From Cohnella baijiui (lineage in GTDB: Bacteria > Bacillota > Bacilli > Paenibacillales > Paenibacillaceae): 53,733 nucleotides of DNA. Shown piece after piece: positions 20,001 to 29,335 of the stretch (positions are counted from its first letter, which is position 1; the number at the start of each line of letters is the position of its first letter). The translations under genes were made by a program, and so were the position numbers. The notes beneath the pieces are model-generated. The model made no database searches. It was not told where the DNA came from and was given only the letters and a program-made list of their open reading frames with translations. The stretch covers positions 1 to 53,733 of the forward strand of contig NZ_JAJFOW010000043.1 of assembly GCF_020731285.1 (NCBI RefSeq), in the 5' to 3' direction.

Positions 20001-22748
20001 TCAGACCTGCCGGCCGGTCTTCGGATCGTAGGTCACCTCGACGGGGACGACCTGGTCGGTCGGAAGCACTTCGATCCACTGGTCGAAAACTTGGAAATGC
20101 CGCTCGGCATTGTTCGGATCGGGGTTCGGATCGTTCGGATTCACGCGGAATCCGCCCTTCAGCGGATAAAAGCCGTGCTCGAATACTTTTTCGATCGGGG
20201 TGGACAGGACCTTGTTGTCGTCGTTGATCTCCGCGGGCGGATAGGACTTGACCTGGTTGGACGCCTCCGACTTCTCCCGCACCTCCCGGCAAAGAAAATC
20301 GATGGCTTGCCTGATCGTCACCGCCGCGGACGGATCCAGTCCGAGCTTCACGCGGATGGCCGCCAGCTCCTCCTCCGGCGCGGCGTAGGTCGCGTCCAGC
20401 CCCTCGGAGCCTTCGACGTTGGCGTTTTGCAGCCAATTCAAGGCCGCCTGCTCCTTTCCGGGGCGAATCGGGATGACGGCCTTGACCCACGGCGCGTTCA
20501 GAAACGCATTGCGCAGGTTGTCGCCGTCCAACTGCAGCAGCCAGCCGAGCGAGCTGCCCATTGGCGCGGGAGCGGATTTTTCGGTAATGAGGTAATTGTC
20601 CTGCCGCACGACGCTGTCGCTCCAGGACACGATGCTGCCGTCCATCTGCGACTGGAGATCGGGGAGGTTGAGATGCGAATGGGCGCGGGGCTTCCACCAT
20701 TCCGGCGCGACGAAATAGAGCATCTTGTCGATGTCGAAGATGGAGAGCAGCAGCTCCGAGAGGACGTGGCGGCTGCTGTCGCCGGCGGACTGGTATTGGA
20801 ATCCGGTCATCAAGGAACGGACGAGCTGACGGTACACGACGATGCGCTCCTCCTCCCGCAGTTCTTCGAAGTTACGCTTGGCGATGCCGCGGGCAAGCTC
20901 GACGCGCTCCTTCGCCGATTTGATGTACGTCTCTTTCGTGATGCGGTCGTTTTCGGCGGTGGCCGCTTCTCCCTTCAGCTTTTTCGCTTGATTCGCGGCG
21001 GCGATTTCCGCCTTTTTGGCCGCAGTCGCCGTGCATTTCACGACCGTACCGACGGTAAAGTCGATCCGTTTGTCCCACTCGATGCCGCCAGGTCCCGTGA
21101 TGACGCCGATCTCGATCTGTCCGTTCGGCGCGAAGCGGGCTCCGAACGCCCAGACGCCCGTGAAGTCTTCGCCGCTGCCGGAAATTTGCGCGGCCGCGAA
21201 GATGCCGCCCGCCTTGACGATCTCCATGCCTTCGGGGGCAGCGGGGGGATCCATCATCGCGACGGTGACGAAGCCGTATTTTCTCGAATCTCCGAAATTC
21301 CACACCGCGTTCGTTTTCAACGGGACGAACTGGTCCGCGGGAACGGGGATTTCCGTCTCATCCGGAACCGGGAGCAGATTGGCCGGCTGCGCGATATGGA
21401 TGAGGTTGGCCAGGCCCAAATTGGTTCCGGGCTCGTCCACATACGCCTCCCAGCACAAATAAGTGCCGATGTCCTGCACCTGGACGCCCACCTGCCTCAT
21501 CTTCCTGCGCAGCTCGTAGTTGATCAGCTTTTCCGTGGTGTTGGTCAAGACGTAGCGCTTGCTGGACGTGTCGGTCGTCTCCGTGATCGTTTTGAACGTC
21601 GACTTGAAGTTTTCCCGGATTTCGCTCGACAGCTTCTCGCTCTGCTGGCGCATTTTCTTGTGGGTCGTCTCCCGCGCCACCTGCTGGGTCTTGTCCATGT
21701 TCAGGCTGGCGGTGGCCGACGCGCTGCCCGTCCCCCAAGACTGATTCACCGTCGTCGTGATGCCCAGCTTCAGGTCGTCCTTATTGTCCTGCTTGACCGC
21801 CTCGCTGATTTCATCTTGATCCGTCGTGCTCGTTTCGGTTTTTTTCGACGTCTCCACGGACAGCTCGGTCGTCTTCTCGATGATCGTCTTGCGCGTGCTC
21901 ACCTCGATCAATTCGACGGTGGCGCCCGGGCTCAGCCATACATGACCAGTCGGCGTTCCAAGGAAGGTGTCCAGCTCGAAAAAGTATTGACGATAGAGAT
22001 GGACGATCCCGAGCGGGGACAACGAGACGTCCTTCACATCCTTTTTCGGGTCGAAGGTCAGATAGGGATCGTCGAAGTCGGCGTCCGTTTGGGAAAGGGC
22101 GTCGAAAAAGCCGGCTTTGGCATCCATTTTCAGATTGGCATAAAAAAGATCCAAAAGCTCGGCTACGCGATCGTTGTTGAACAGCTCCGAAAGCACGCCG
22201 GCGATGACGGCCTCGTTCTCGATCGCTTTCTTCGTCTCTTCCTTGCTCTGTTCCCGCAGGCGGTTCAACAACGCGGGATCGTTGCCGTTCTCTCTGCCGA
22301 TCCGTTTGCAGGCATCTATGGAGGCTTGGTTGTACGTCTCCAATACTTGACGCTGCAAAATATCCCGGAGCACCTCCTCGCTGACGAACCTTTTCCACTC
22401 CTCGGCATTCCGGGGGATGCCTCCGAATTCGCTCAGCATCCGGCTCACCGCCCGAAGGACGATCGAATCGTGCGTCTTCAAGGTTGGCCCCGCGAATCCT
22501 GCCGGCCTGAGATTCGGCGCTGAGACGTAGCAATCCTGATTGATGTCGATGGGTGTGGCGTTGGCCAAGTATCGCTGCAGCCGGGGCAGCAAGGCGCTTC
22601 GTTCGAACTTCAGATTGGCGTGGATTTTGTCGAGCTTGCGTTTCGACTTCCAGCCGATGAGGGACTGGTGAACCCCGAACAGTTCGCTGGCGTAAGGCAG
22701 GACGGATTGATACTGAACGAGATCGGTAATTCGCTTCACATTTGTCAT
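20001..22748 (-). CDS. Unrecognised 915-residue protein upstream of a PhoD-like enzyme
   Basis: No family was recognised. The start at 22748 has GGGAG 9 bases upstream. There is no signal peptide or membrane segment, so it is probably cytosolic or released by a non-Sec route. Visible parts: a helical N-terminal region (1-250); a beta-like segment HVWLSPGATVELIEV near 270; a Thr/Ser/Glu/Lys-rich stretch of about 100 residues with repeated E(T/K)T patterns and a Gly/Ser/Ala patch (GSASATASLNMDKTQQ) likely to be coiled coil or flexible; a mixed beta region with NFGDSRKYGFVTVAMMDPP; an Ala/Lys/Glu-rich coiled coil near 590-660; a Trp-containing region (APEWWKPRAHSHL); and an Asn/Pro/Asp-rich tail. 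It forms a two-gene unit with the downstream phosphoesterase. Confidence 0.85.
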   Translation of the reverse strand: MTNVKRITDLVQYQSVLPYASELFGVHQSLIGWKSKRKLDKIHANLKFERSALLPRLQRYLANATPIDINQDCYVSAPNLRPAGFAGPTLKTHDSIVLRAVSRMLSEFGGIPRNAEEWKRFVSEEVLRDILQRQVLETYNQASIDACKRIGRENGNDPALLNRLREQSKEETKKAIENEAVIAGVLSELFNNDRVAELLDLFYANLKMDAKAGFFDALSQTDADFDDPYLTFDPKKDVKDVSLSPLGIVHLYRQYFFELDTFLGTPTGHVWLSPGATVELIEVSTRKTIIEKTTELSVETSKKTETSTTDQDEISEAVKQDNKDDLKLGITTTVNQSWGTGSASATASLNMDKTQQVARETTHKKMRQQSEKLSSEIRENFKSTFKTITETTDTSSKRYVLTNTTEKLINYELRRKMRQVGVQVQDIGTYLCWEAYVDEPGTNLGLANLIHIAQPANLLPVPDETEIPVPADQFVPLKTNAVWNFGDSRKYGFVTVAMMDPPAAPEGMEIVKAGGIFAAAQISGSGEDFTGVWAFGARFAPNGQIEIGVITGPGGIEWDKRIDFTVGTVVKCTATAAKKAEIAAANQAKKLKGEAATAENDRITKETYIKSAKERVELARGIAKRNFEELREEERIVVYRQLVRSLMTGFQYQSAGDSSRHVLSELLLSIFDIDKMLYFVAPEWWKPRAHSHLNLPDLQSQMDGSIVSWSDSVVRQDNYLITEKSAPAPMGSSLGWLLQLDGDNLRNAFLNAPWVKAVIPIRPGKEQAALNWLQNANVEGSEGLDATYAAPEEELAAIRVKLGLDPSAAVTIRQAIDFLCREVREKSEASNQVKSYPPAEINDDNKVLSTPIEKVFEHGFYPLKGGFRVNPNDPNPDPNNAERHFQVFDQWIEVLPTDQVVPVEVTYDPKTGRQV

Positions 22749-23002
22749 CTGACGCTTCTCCCATCGTTCTGAATTTTGTTCGTCCTAGCGGGCGTGCAAA
22801 ATCGAGCGCAGATCGGCCTGACAGGTTGTGAGCATGGCGGTGGCGGTCATCGAGCGGGATGATGCAAGGAGGCGATGGTGCCGCGTTGGCGAAATGGGGG
22901 AGGTTCTTTCCAGAGTTGTTGCTGGGAGCATTCGAGGAGACATCCGCAATATCCTGCACGAAGCGACGGCCGCAGGCGAAAAGCGACCCAAAGGCCTAGA
23001 CG
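22749..23002. other. Spacer upstream of the 915-residue gene
   Basis: Together with the following terminator this 325-bp gap holds no gene I can support. It must contain the promoter of the unknown gene/PhoD-like unit, but no convincing -35/-10 pair was found on the minus strand. Confidence 0.4.
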
Positions 23003-23050
23003 AAATAAAACCAAACGCCTAAGGAACGCATACGTCCCGGGCGTTTGGTT
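23003..23050 (-). terminator. Terminator of the 147-residue unknown gene / opp operon
   Basis: AACCAAACGC at 23009-23018 pairs perfectly with GCGTTTGGTT at 23041-23050. On the minus strand TTATTTCG follows. It lies 24 bp after the stop codon of the 147-residue gene. Confidence 0.8.
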
Positions 23051-23073
23051 GGGGAAGGCGGGTATTCGATGGT

Positions 23074-23517
23074 CTATTCCCTTGCCGGCTCGATCCGAAA
23101 GCGGCCTTCCTCACCCGGCGCGGGCTCGATCTTCCAGCCGTAGGACAACACCGACGCGAGCCGATCGCGCTCGGCGGGCGACAGGTCGGCCGTCACCGAT
23201 TCGCGTCCGGGATCTCGCACGACCTCGGGCTCTTGGCCGAGCACGACGAAGATCCAGCTGCGGATGCCGCCGATCGTATTGTACTTGATTTGGTACCCTT
23301 GCCTGACCGCCGCTTCGAAAACATCCGGCTCGCGATTCGCCCAAGCCGTCAAATCGCCGTATTCGAAGTGAAAGTCGCTCTCGTCCGACGGCGTCTCGCC
23401 GCTCCGCACGCGGCGGATCAGCTCGTCGTCCGACCAGCCGAGCGCACGCAGAGACTCGACCAGCAACGCGTCCCATTGGGACAACTTCACCTTCGCCTCT
23501 TGGGATGATGCCGTCAT
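23074..23517 (-). CDS. Unknown 147-residue acidic protein
   Basis: No family recognised. GGAGGAGG lies 7-8 bases before the ATG, so translation is well supported. It is soluble, without a signal peptide, and rich in Asp, Glu, Trp and Arg (SQWDALLVESLRALGWSDDE at the N-terminus; DFHFEYGDLTAWANREPDVF near residue 50; GGIRSWIFVVLGQEPE near 84). The first half looks like a small helical domain and the second ends in a beta-like stretch. It follows oppF by 72 bp with no terminator between and ends at a good terminator, so it may be the last gene of the opp operon. Confidence 0.75.
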   Translation of the reverse strand: MTASSQEAKVKLSQWDALLVESLRALGWSDDELIRRVRSGETPSDESDFHFEYGDLTAWANREPDVFEAAVRQGYQIKYNTIGGIRSWIFVVLGQEPEVVRDPGRESVTADLSPAERDRLASVLSYGWKIEPAPGEEGRFRIEPARE

Positions 23518-23589
23518 GCGCGTTCCTCCTCCTTGTTGCTCCGTTTGTTTAAGGCGAGGCGTCCCATCGCCTGTCCGGCCCGTCCGCCA

Positions 23590-24501
23590 TTACTCCGGCA
23601 GCGCCGCATAGTGCCCCGGCGCCATCTCGCGCAAAGGGGGCCGTTCGGCGTCCTCCGGCTCGCCCGTCCAAACGATGCGCGCGTTCGCCGCGCGCGGATC
23701 CGGAATCGGGATCGCCGACAGCAGCGCCTTGGTGTACGGATGCAGCGGATTGTCGTACAGCTCGTCGCTATCCGCCACCTCGACCAGCCGACCGCGGTAC
23801 ATGACGCCGATCCGGTCCGAAATATGCCGGACCATGGACAGGTCGTGCGCGACGAAGAGGTACGTCAGGCCGAATTCGGCCTGCAGATCCTCCAGCATGT
23901 TCACGACCTGCGCCTGTACCGAGACGTCGAGCGCGGAGATCGGCTCGTCGCAGACGACGAAGTCCGGACGGACCGAGAGCGCCCGCGCGATCGAGATCCG
24001 CTGCCGCTGTCCGCCGCTGAACTCATGCGGATAGCGGTACAGGTGCTCTCGCTTCAGGCCGACGCGCTCGAGCAGCGCCGCGACCGCCTCCTTCCGTTCC
24101 TCGCCCGGGTACAGCCCGTGGATGTTCATCGGCTCGCCGATCAGATCCAGCACGTTCATCCCGGGATTCAGCGACGAGTACGGATCTTGGAAGATGGACT
24201 GGATGCGGCGGCGAAACGGCTTCAGCGCCTTTTCCCCGAGCTTCGTCAGGTCGTGGCCGTCGAATCGCACCTCACCGTCCGTATAGTCGTACAGCCGCAG
24301 AAGGCAGCGACCGACCGTCGACTTGCCGCTGCCGGACTCGCCGACGAGTCCGAACGTCTCGCCCCGACGAATCTGAAAGCTGACGCCGTCTACGGCTTTC
24401 AGCACTTCGGTCGTGCGGCCCCAGACGTTTTTGCCTTTGGAAAAATGCTTTTTCAAATTGCGCACGTCGACCAACACATTGCGTTCCGCCGTCTCAGACA
24501 T
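23590..24501 (-). CDS. oppF: Oligopeptide ABC transporter ATPase, OppF type
   Basis: 303 residues. Walker A GESGSGKST, signature SGGQRQRISIA, Walker B VVCDEPISALD and switch His in FVAHDLSMV are all present. The C-terminal HPYTKALLSAIPIPDP extension is specific to the Opp/Dpp class, although it is followed by only a short tail. It powers peptide uptake with OppD. The ATG at 24501 overlaps the oppD stop by 8 bp and has GGAGAGGGG upstream; a longer frame to 24630 lies inside oppD and is rejected. Confidence 0.93.
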   Translation of the reverse strand: MSETAERNVLVDVRNLKKHFSKGKNVWGRTTEVLKAVDGVSFQIRRGETFGLVGESGSGKSTVGRCLLRLYDYTDGEVRFDGHDLTKLGEKALKPFRRRIQSIFQDPYSSLNPGMNVLDLIGEPMNIHGLYPGEERKEAVAALLERVGLKREHLYRYPHEFSGGQRQRISIARALSVRPDFVVCDEPISALDVSVQAQVVNMLEDLQAEFGLTYLFVAHDLSMVRHISDRIGVMYRGRLVEVADSDELYDNPLHPYTKALLSAIPIPDPRAANARIVWTGEPEDAERPPLREMAPGHYAALPE

Positions 24502-25513
24502 CGGTATTCCCCTCTCCTGCACCGACTTCTTCCACGGTCGGATGATCCTTCTCCGCCAGCCAGCAGAGCGAGCGGTGGCCCGGGCCGATATGAAACATCG
24601 GAGGCAGCTCCTTGCATTTGTCCATCGCATGCGGGCAGCGCGTGATGAACGGGCAGCCCGGCGGCGGATCGAGCAGATCGGGCGGCGTGCCCTCGATCGG
24701 GACGAGCCGCTCGCGCGTGCCGCCGCCCCGCTTGGGCACCGAGCGCAGCAAACCGATCGTGTACGGATGCTGCGGGCGGTAGAACAGATCCTCTACCGGC
24801 GCCTCCTCCATGATCATGCCCCCGTACATGACGATGACGCGCGTGCATACTTGCGCGACGACGCCCAGGTCATGCGTGATCAGGATGACGGCCGTATCGG
24901 GATTGTCCTTGAGCCGCTTGAACAGCTCGAGAATCTGCGCCTGGATCGTCACGTCGAGCGCGGTCGTCGGCTCGTCCGCGATGAGCAGCTCCGGCTGGCA
25001 CGAGAGCGCCATCGCGATCATGACCCGCTGGCGCATCCCGCCGCTGAATTCGTGGGGGTACTGGCCGATCCGCCGCTCGGGATCGGAGATGCCGACTTCG
25101 CGCAGCAGACGGATCGCCTCCTGCTTCGCGGCTTCCTGCCCGAGGCCGCGATGCCGGCGGATGACCTCGATCATCTGCTGCCCGATCTTCTTGACCGGAT
25201 TAAGCGAGGTCATCGGATCCTGGAACACCATCGCGATCTGGTTACCGCGAATTTTGCGCCATTTGCGTTCCGGCAGCTCGTTCAGCAATTCCCCGCGAAA
25301 CTCGATCTCTCCCCCGATCAGCTCGCCCGGAGGCTGGATCAAGGACATGATCGCCCGGGCCGTCACGCTTTTGCCGCTGCCGGACTCCCCGACGATGCCG
25401 ACGGTCTCGCCGGCATCGATATGGAAGCTGACGCCGCGGACCGCCTGATTGTCCCCGTCCCGCGTGTGGAACGATACGCGCAGGTCGCGGGCGGTCAATA
25501 GCCGTTCTGTCAT
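24494..25513 (-). CDS. oppD: Oligopeptide ABC transporter ATPase, OppD type
   Basis: 339 residues. Walker A GESGSGKSV, signature SGGMRQRVMIA, Walker B LLIADEPTTALDV and LITHDLGVVAQ are all present. The C-terminal oligopeptide-transporter domain carries the Cys cluster seen in this class (GCPFITRCPHAMDKC, about residues 288-302), known in family members to hold an Fe-S cluster. It pairs with OppF at the cytosolic face of OppB/OppC. Confidence 0.94.
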   Translation of the reverse strand: MTERLLTARDLRVSFHTRDGDNQAVRGVSFHIDAGETVGIVGESGSGKSVTARAIMSLIQPPGELIGGEIEFRGELLNELPERKWRKIRGNQIAMVFQDPMTSLNPVKKIGQQMIEVIRRHRGLGQEAAKQEAIRLLREVGISDPERRIGQYPHEFSGGMRQRVMIAMALSCQPELLIADEPTTALDVTIQAQILELFKRLKDNPDTAVILITHDLGVVAQVCTRVIVMYGGMIMEEAPVEDLFYRPQHPYTIGLLRSVPKRGGGTRERLVPIEGTPPDLLDPPPGCPFITRCPHAMDKCKELPPMFHIGPGHRSLCWLAEKDHPTVEEVGAGEGNTDV

Positions 25514-25553
25514 GTCGTCTTCCCTCCTGTCAGTGCCGCGGTTCGTCCGCCGA

Positions 25554-26399
25554 CTACCTGCGTCCGAGCTTCGGCTCGAAGCCCACGCGCAGAATATCGC
25601 CCAAAATGTTGAAGCTTAATACCGTTAACAAGATCAAAAGGCCGGGGAACAGCGCGAGATGCGGCGCGTAGGCGACGTAGCCCTGCGCGTTGTTCAGCAT
25701 GCTGCCCCACGTGGCGTTCGGCGGCTGGACGCCGAAGCCCAAAAAGCTGAGCGAGGATTCCATCATGATCGCGGAAGCGACGTTGTTCGTCGCGCCCACG
25801 ATGATGACGGGCACCAGGTTCGGCAGAATATGCTTCGCAATGATGCCGAGGGAGCTCTGCCCCGACGCCTTGGCGTACAGGACGTATTCCCGCGTCTTCA
25901 GCGTCATCGTTTCCGCCCGGACGATCCGGGCGATGTTCATCCACATGAGCAAGGCGATGATGACGATGATGTTGCCCACGCTCGGATTCAAAAAGACGCT
26001 CAGCAGCAGCAGTACGAGGAAGGACGGAATCGACAGGAACACTTCCAGGATGCGCATCAGCAGGTTGTCGAGACGTCCGCCGAAGTAGCCGCTGGCGACG
26101 CCGATCGCGACGCCGATGCCGGTCGCGAGAATCATGGAGGCGAAGCCCACGAGCAGGGAGACCCGCCCGCCGTACAATGCACGCGTGAAGTAATCGCGCC
26201 CGTAATCGTCCGTGCCGAACCAGTGCGCCGCGTTCGGCGACTGCAGCTTCGCGGTCGCGTCGAGCTGGTTCGGATCGATCGGCGACAGGAAGGCGAAGAT
26301 GGCGCTGAGGGTAAACACCGCCAGGATGACGATCGCGACGATGCCGAACTTGTTCGCCCCGAGCTCCGCGCGGAGATTTTGCCATCTGGTGCGGTTCAT
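25554..26399 (-). CDS. oppC: Oligopeptide ABC permease, OppC type
   Basis: 281 residues. An N-terminal OppC_N segment with one membrane helix is followed by the permease core, with loop GQSSLGIIAKHILPNLVP. The ATG at 26399 overlaps the oppB stop in ATGA. The longer frame to 27155 reads through oppB and is rejected. Confidence 0.94.
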   Translation of the reverse strand: MNRTRWQNLRAELGANKFGIVAIVILAVFTLSAIFAFLSPIDPNQLDATAKLQSPNAAHWFGTDDYGRDYFTRALYGGRVSLLVGFASMILATGIGVAIGVASGYFGGRLDNLLMRILEVFLSIPSFLVLLLLSVFLNPSVGNIIVIIALLMWMNIARIVRAETMTLKTREYVLYAKASGQSSLGIIAKHILPNLVPVIIVGATNNVASAIMMESSLSFLGFGVQPPNATWGSMLNNAQGYVAYAPHLALFPGLLILLTVLSFNILGDILRVGFEPKLGRR

Positions 26400-27355
26400 G
26401 AAGACACCTCCCCCGACTTGATCCGCGGATCCGCGACGCCGTACAAAATATCCGCGAGCAGATTGCCCACGATGAGCAGGATGGCGGAAAACAGCGTGAT
26501 GCCCATGATGACCGGATAATCCATCCCGCGCACGGCCGTCATGCCGAGCGAGCCGATGCCCGGCCAGGAGAACACCGTCTCCGTGACGAGCGCGCCGGTG
26601 ACGAGGTCGCCCATCGACATGCCGAGCAGCGTAATGATCGGCAGCAGGACGTGCTTCATGACGTGGCGGAAGAGCACCGTCGACTTTTTCGAGCCGAAGG
26701 CGTACTGGATCTGGACGTATTCTTCCTTGAATTGTCCGATCGTCCCGGAGCGAATGTACCGGACATAGCTCGCCAAAAACCCGATCGTCAGTACCGCGCA
26801 CGGCAGGATGCCGTGCTTCACGACGTCGAGCGCGGACTCCTTGCCGATCGTCCGCATCCCCATGCTGGGGAGCCAGTGCAGCTTGATCGCGAACAAATAA
26901 ATAAACAGGATGGCGAGCCAAAACAGCGGCACCGAAATGCCGATGTAGGCGATCAGATTGATGAGCTTGTCGATCCAGCGATTGCGGTTCGCCCCGGCGA
27001 CCAGGCCGAGCGGAATCGCGAGCAGAACCGCGAGCCCGATCGAGATGCCCATAAGGCCCGCGGTTGCGGGCAGACGGGCCAGAATCTGATCGAGCACCGG
27101 CTGATGATTCACGAGCGAGTAGCCCAGGTTGCCCTTGAGGCACTCTTTGAGCCATAGCAGGTATTGAATATAGGCGGGCTTATCCAGGCCCAGGTTGTGC
27201 CGGATGCGCTCGATGTCCTCGGCGTGCATGTTCGGCGTGACGAACGAGAGCACCGGGTCTCCCGGCGCCAGCTTGATCATCCCGAAGCACACGACCGAAA
27301 CGACGAACAGCAGCGGGATCGCCTGAAGAAGCCGTTTGACGATGAGTTGTCTCAT
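26396..27355 (-). CDS. oppB: Oligopeptide ABC permease, OppB type
   Basis: 319 residues, six membrane helices. It shows the typical OppB start (MRQLIVKRLLQAIPLLFVVS) and the C-terminal VFSWPGIGSLGMTAV and GVADPRIK motifs. It forms the channel with OppC. It is preceded by a 274-bp gap to oppA that contains a terminator-like hairpin and a two-hairpin repeat, so oppA is probably transcribed more strongly than the rest. Confidence 0.94.
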   Translation of the reverse strand: MRQLIVKRLLQAIPLLFVVSVVCFGMIKLAPGDPVLSFVTPNMHAEDIERIRHNLGLDKPAYIQYLLWLKECLKGNLGYSLVNHQPVLDQILARLPATAGLMGISIGLAVLLAIPLGLVAGANRNRWIDKLINLIAYIGISVPLFWLAILFIYLFAIKLHWLPSMGMRTIGKESALDVVKHGILPCAVLTIGFLASYVRYIRSGTIGQFKEEYVQIQYAFGSKKSTVLFRHVMKHVLLPIITLLGMSMGDLVTGALVTETVFSWPGIGSLGMTAVRGMDYPVIMGITLFSAILLIVGNLLADILYGVADPRIKSGEVSS

Positions 27356-27483
27356 GCGATTCGTTTCTCCCCGGTGGTAGTAACCTGCAAAAAAGGGCTT
27401 CGCGCCGGCTCCCGCCCGGCTCCTTCATGGAGTACGGAGCGGAGGGCGCTGGCGCGAAACCTCCTCGCGAACGCGGCTGGACA

Positions 27484-27572
27484 AGTAAAAACCGGCTTCG
27501 CCGTCCTCAGATGAGGGCGAGACGTTTTTATCGAAGACCATTTTGAAATGGATAAGCGTGAAACTTATCCAT
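27484..27572. repeat. Two-hairpin dispersed element, copy 2
   Basis: The first part, AGTAAAAACCGGCTTCG...GACGTTTTTATCGAAGA, is clearly related to 3991-4038. The second part is a perfect 9-bp stem, ATGGATAAG pairing with CTTATCCAT around CGTGAAA. Copy 1 has ACGGATCAG/CTGATCCGT here, with GTGAA also in the loop. It lies between oppA and oppB. Confidence 0.7.
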
Positions 27573-27584
27573 TCTATATGGTGC

Positions 27585-27617
27585 AAAAAAATAAGCTGAA
27601 CGTTCCAGCTTATTTTT
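27585..27617. terminator. Terminator downstream of oppA
   Basis: AAAAAATAAGCTG pairs with CAGCTTATTTTTT around a 7-base loop, so the hairpin can end transcription in both directions. It begins 12 bp after the oppA stop codon. The opp permease and ATPase genes follow, so partial read-through or a second promoter is implied. Confidence 0.9.
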
Positions 27618-27629
27618 TCGCCGTACGCG

Positions 27630-29246
27630 TTATTTCAAATAGATCTTGGACGGATCTTCGAAGATGACGACCGGCTTCAGCACGGCTTCTTCCAGGCCGC
27701 CGTAACGCTTGTCGACCGCGACGATCGTCTTCGTGTAGGCGATCGGGTACATGACCGCGTCGCTCGCGATCGTCTCTTGCAGTTTCTTGTAGGCTTCGCC
27801 GCGCTTCGTCTCGTCCGCTTCGCTCGCGCCTTCGTTAAACAGCGCGTCGACTTCCTTGTTCGAGTAGCGGGAGTAGTTCGAATTGCTGCCCGTCGCGAAC
27901 AGGATGCGGTAAGCGTCGGGATCGTAGCCCATGATGTAGCCGGCAAGCGCCAGCTCGTAGTCTTTGGACTTCAGGTCCACGAACTTTTGGCCGTAAGCCG
28001 AGGCGTCCATGTTTTTCAGCTCGACCGTGATGCCGACGGCTTTGAGCTTTTGCTGCACGTACAGGGAGACGGCTTCCTGCGCCTTGTTGCCGCTGGAGAC
28101 GATGAAGCGCAGCTTCAGGTTCTTCACGCCTGCAGCGTCGAGCAGCTCCTTCGCTTTGGCAACGTCATTGTCGTAAGAAGTGACGTCGTTCGTGTGGAAC
28201 AGGCCGTCCGGGGTGACGAACGACTTGGCCGGGTCGGCGTATTCGCTCGACGTGTACGTCGTCTGGATCAGCTCGTCGCGGCTCAGCGCGTAGGAGATCG
28301 CCTGACGCACTTCCTTCTTGGCGATGGCGCCGGTGTCGCTGTCTTCGTTGAACAGCAGGTAGGCGAGGCGGCCTTCGCTATACGGCAAGATCTCGAAGTT
28401 GTTCGTCGCCTGGATCGTCGCGACGTCCTGCGGATCGAGATACTTGACGTTGATCTCGCCGTTTTGCAGCGCGAGGTTCGCGGCGTTCGTGTCCTTGGCG
28501 ATGCGATACGTGATCGAATCCAGGTGCGGCTTGCCGCCGAAATAGTTGTCGAAGCGCTCGAGCGTCACGTACTCGCCAGACTTGTACTCCTTGAACTTGA
28601 ACGGGCCGGAACCGATCGGCGCGTTGTTCTTCGAGCTCTTCTCGATGTCCCCTTCATTCTCGAAGACGTGCTTCGGAATCGGAGTGAGCTGGACGAGCGT
28701 CGCCTCGAAGGCCGGGCTGACTTGGGGCAGCTTGAAGTCGACCGTCGTGTCGTCGACCTTGACCGCCTGAACCGGCTTGCCCCCGATGATGAGGTTCTCG
28801 CGGAACATGCTGTTCTGCTTCTCGTCGAGGATCTTGTCGATCGTGAACACGACGTCGTCCGCCGTCAGCGGCTGGCCGTCGTGCCAGGTGAGGCCGCTCT
28901 TCAGCTTGAGCGTATAGGTCAGATTGTCGGCCGAAGGCGTCAGGCTGTCCGCCAGATAGAACGTCTTCTTGCCGTTATTCACTTGGAAAAGCGGCGCGTA
29001 CAGCGCTTGGTCGATCGTCAGGCTGACGCGGTCGCCCGCGTAGTTCGGGTTTAGAATGACGGGATCCGCGCCGACGGCGATGATCAGGTTGCCTCCGTCT
29101 TTGGGCTGGCCGCTCTCTGCGGGTTGGGAAGCGCTGGGCTCGCCCGTGCCGGGCGAAGGAGACGCATTGTTGTTGCCCCCGGAGCAGGCGCTGATCAATA
29201 CGCTCAACAGCAATAGAGCCAGTACAGCAGATATACCTTTACGCAT
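27630..29246 (-). CDS. oppA: Oligopeptide-binding lipoprotein, OppA/DppA type
   Basis: 538 residues. The start at 29246 is chosen because GGAGG lies 11 bases upstream; a frame to 29264 has no site. Lipoprotein signal VLISAC is followed by a Ser/Pro/Gly-rich tether. It is a family-5 solute-binding protein (DSLTPSADNLTYTLKLKSGLTWHDG near the N-terminus is the family signature region). It captures peptides outside the membrane for OppB/C. A canonical promoter lies at 29307-29335. Confidence 0.94.
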   Translation of the reverse strand: MRKGISAVLALLLLSVLISACSGGNNNASPSPGTGEPSASQPAESGQPKDGGNLIIAVGADPVILNPNYAGDRVSLTIDQALYAPLFQVNNGKKTFYLADSLTPSADNLTYTLKLKSGLTWHDGQPLTADDVVFTIDKILDEKQNSMFRENLIIGGKPVQAVKVDDTTVDFKLPQVSPAFEATLVQLTPIPKHVFENEGDIEKSSKNNAPIGSGPFKFKEYKSGEYVTLERFDNYFGGKPHLDSITYRIAKDTNAANLALQNGEINVKYLDPQDVATIQATNNFEILPYSEGRLAYLLFNEDSDTGAIAKKEVRQAISYALSRDELIQTTYTSSEYADPAKSFVTPDGLFHTNDVTSYDNDVAKAKELLDAAGVKNLKLRFIVSSGNKAQEAVSLYVQQKLKAVGITVELKNMDASAYGQKFVDLKSKDYELALAGYIMGYDPDAYRILFATGSNSNYSRYSNKEVDALFNEGASEADETKRGEAYKKLQETIASDAVMYPIAYTKTIVAVDKRYGGLEEAVLKPVVIFEDPSKIYLK

Positions 29247-29306
29247 GGTTCTTCCATCCTCCATATCTGTCTAACACGCATGGTGTAGATTTGAATCTTT
29301 TTAAAC

Positions 29307-29335
29307 ATTATATATCGGATTAGTCGGAATTACAA
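29307..29335 (-). promoter_or_regulatory. SigA promoter of oppA
   Basis: Minus strand: -35 TTGTAA (29330-29335), 17-bp spacer, perfect -10 TATAAT (29307-29312). It lies about 60 bp upstream of the oppA start. Confidence 0.8.

Noticed and set aside
20001..20700. Long N-terminal extension of the PhoD-like frame
   Set aside because: The frame stays open upstream of 19986 because of high GC, but it lies inside the 915-residue gene and reads as Arg-rich low-complexity sequence; the ATG at 19986 starts the recognisable protein.
27585..27617. Hard operon boundary between oppA and oppB
   Set aside because: The hairpin is strong, but oppBCDF has no clear promoter of its own and the gene order is that of a single transport system, so partial read-through is more likely than two independent units.
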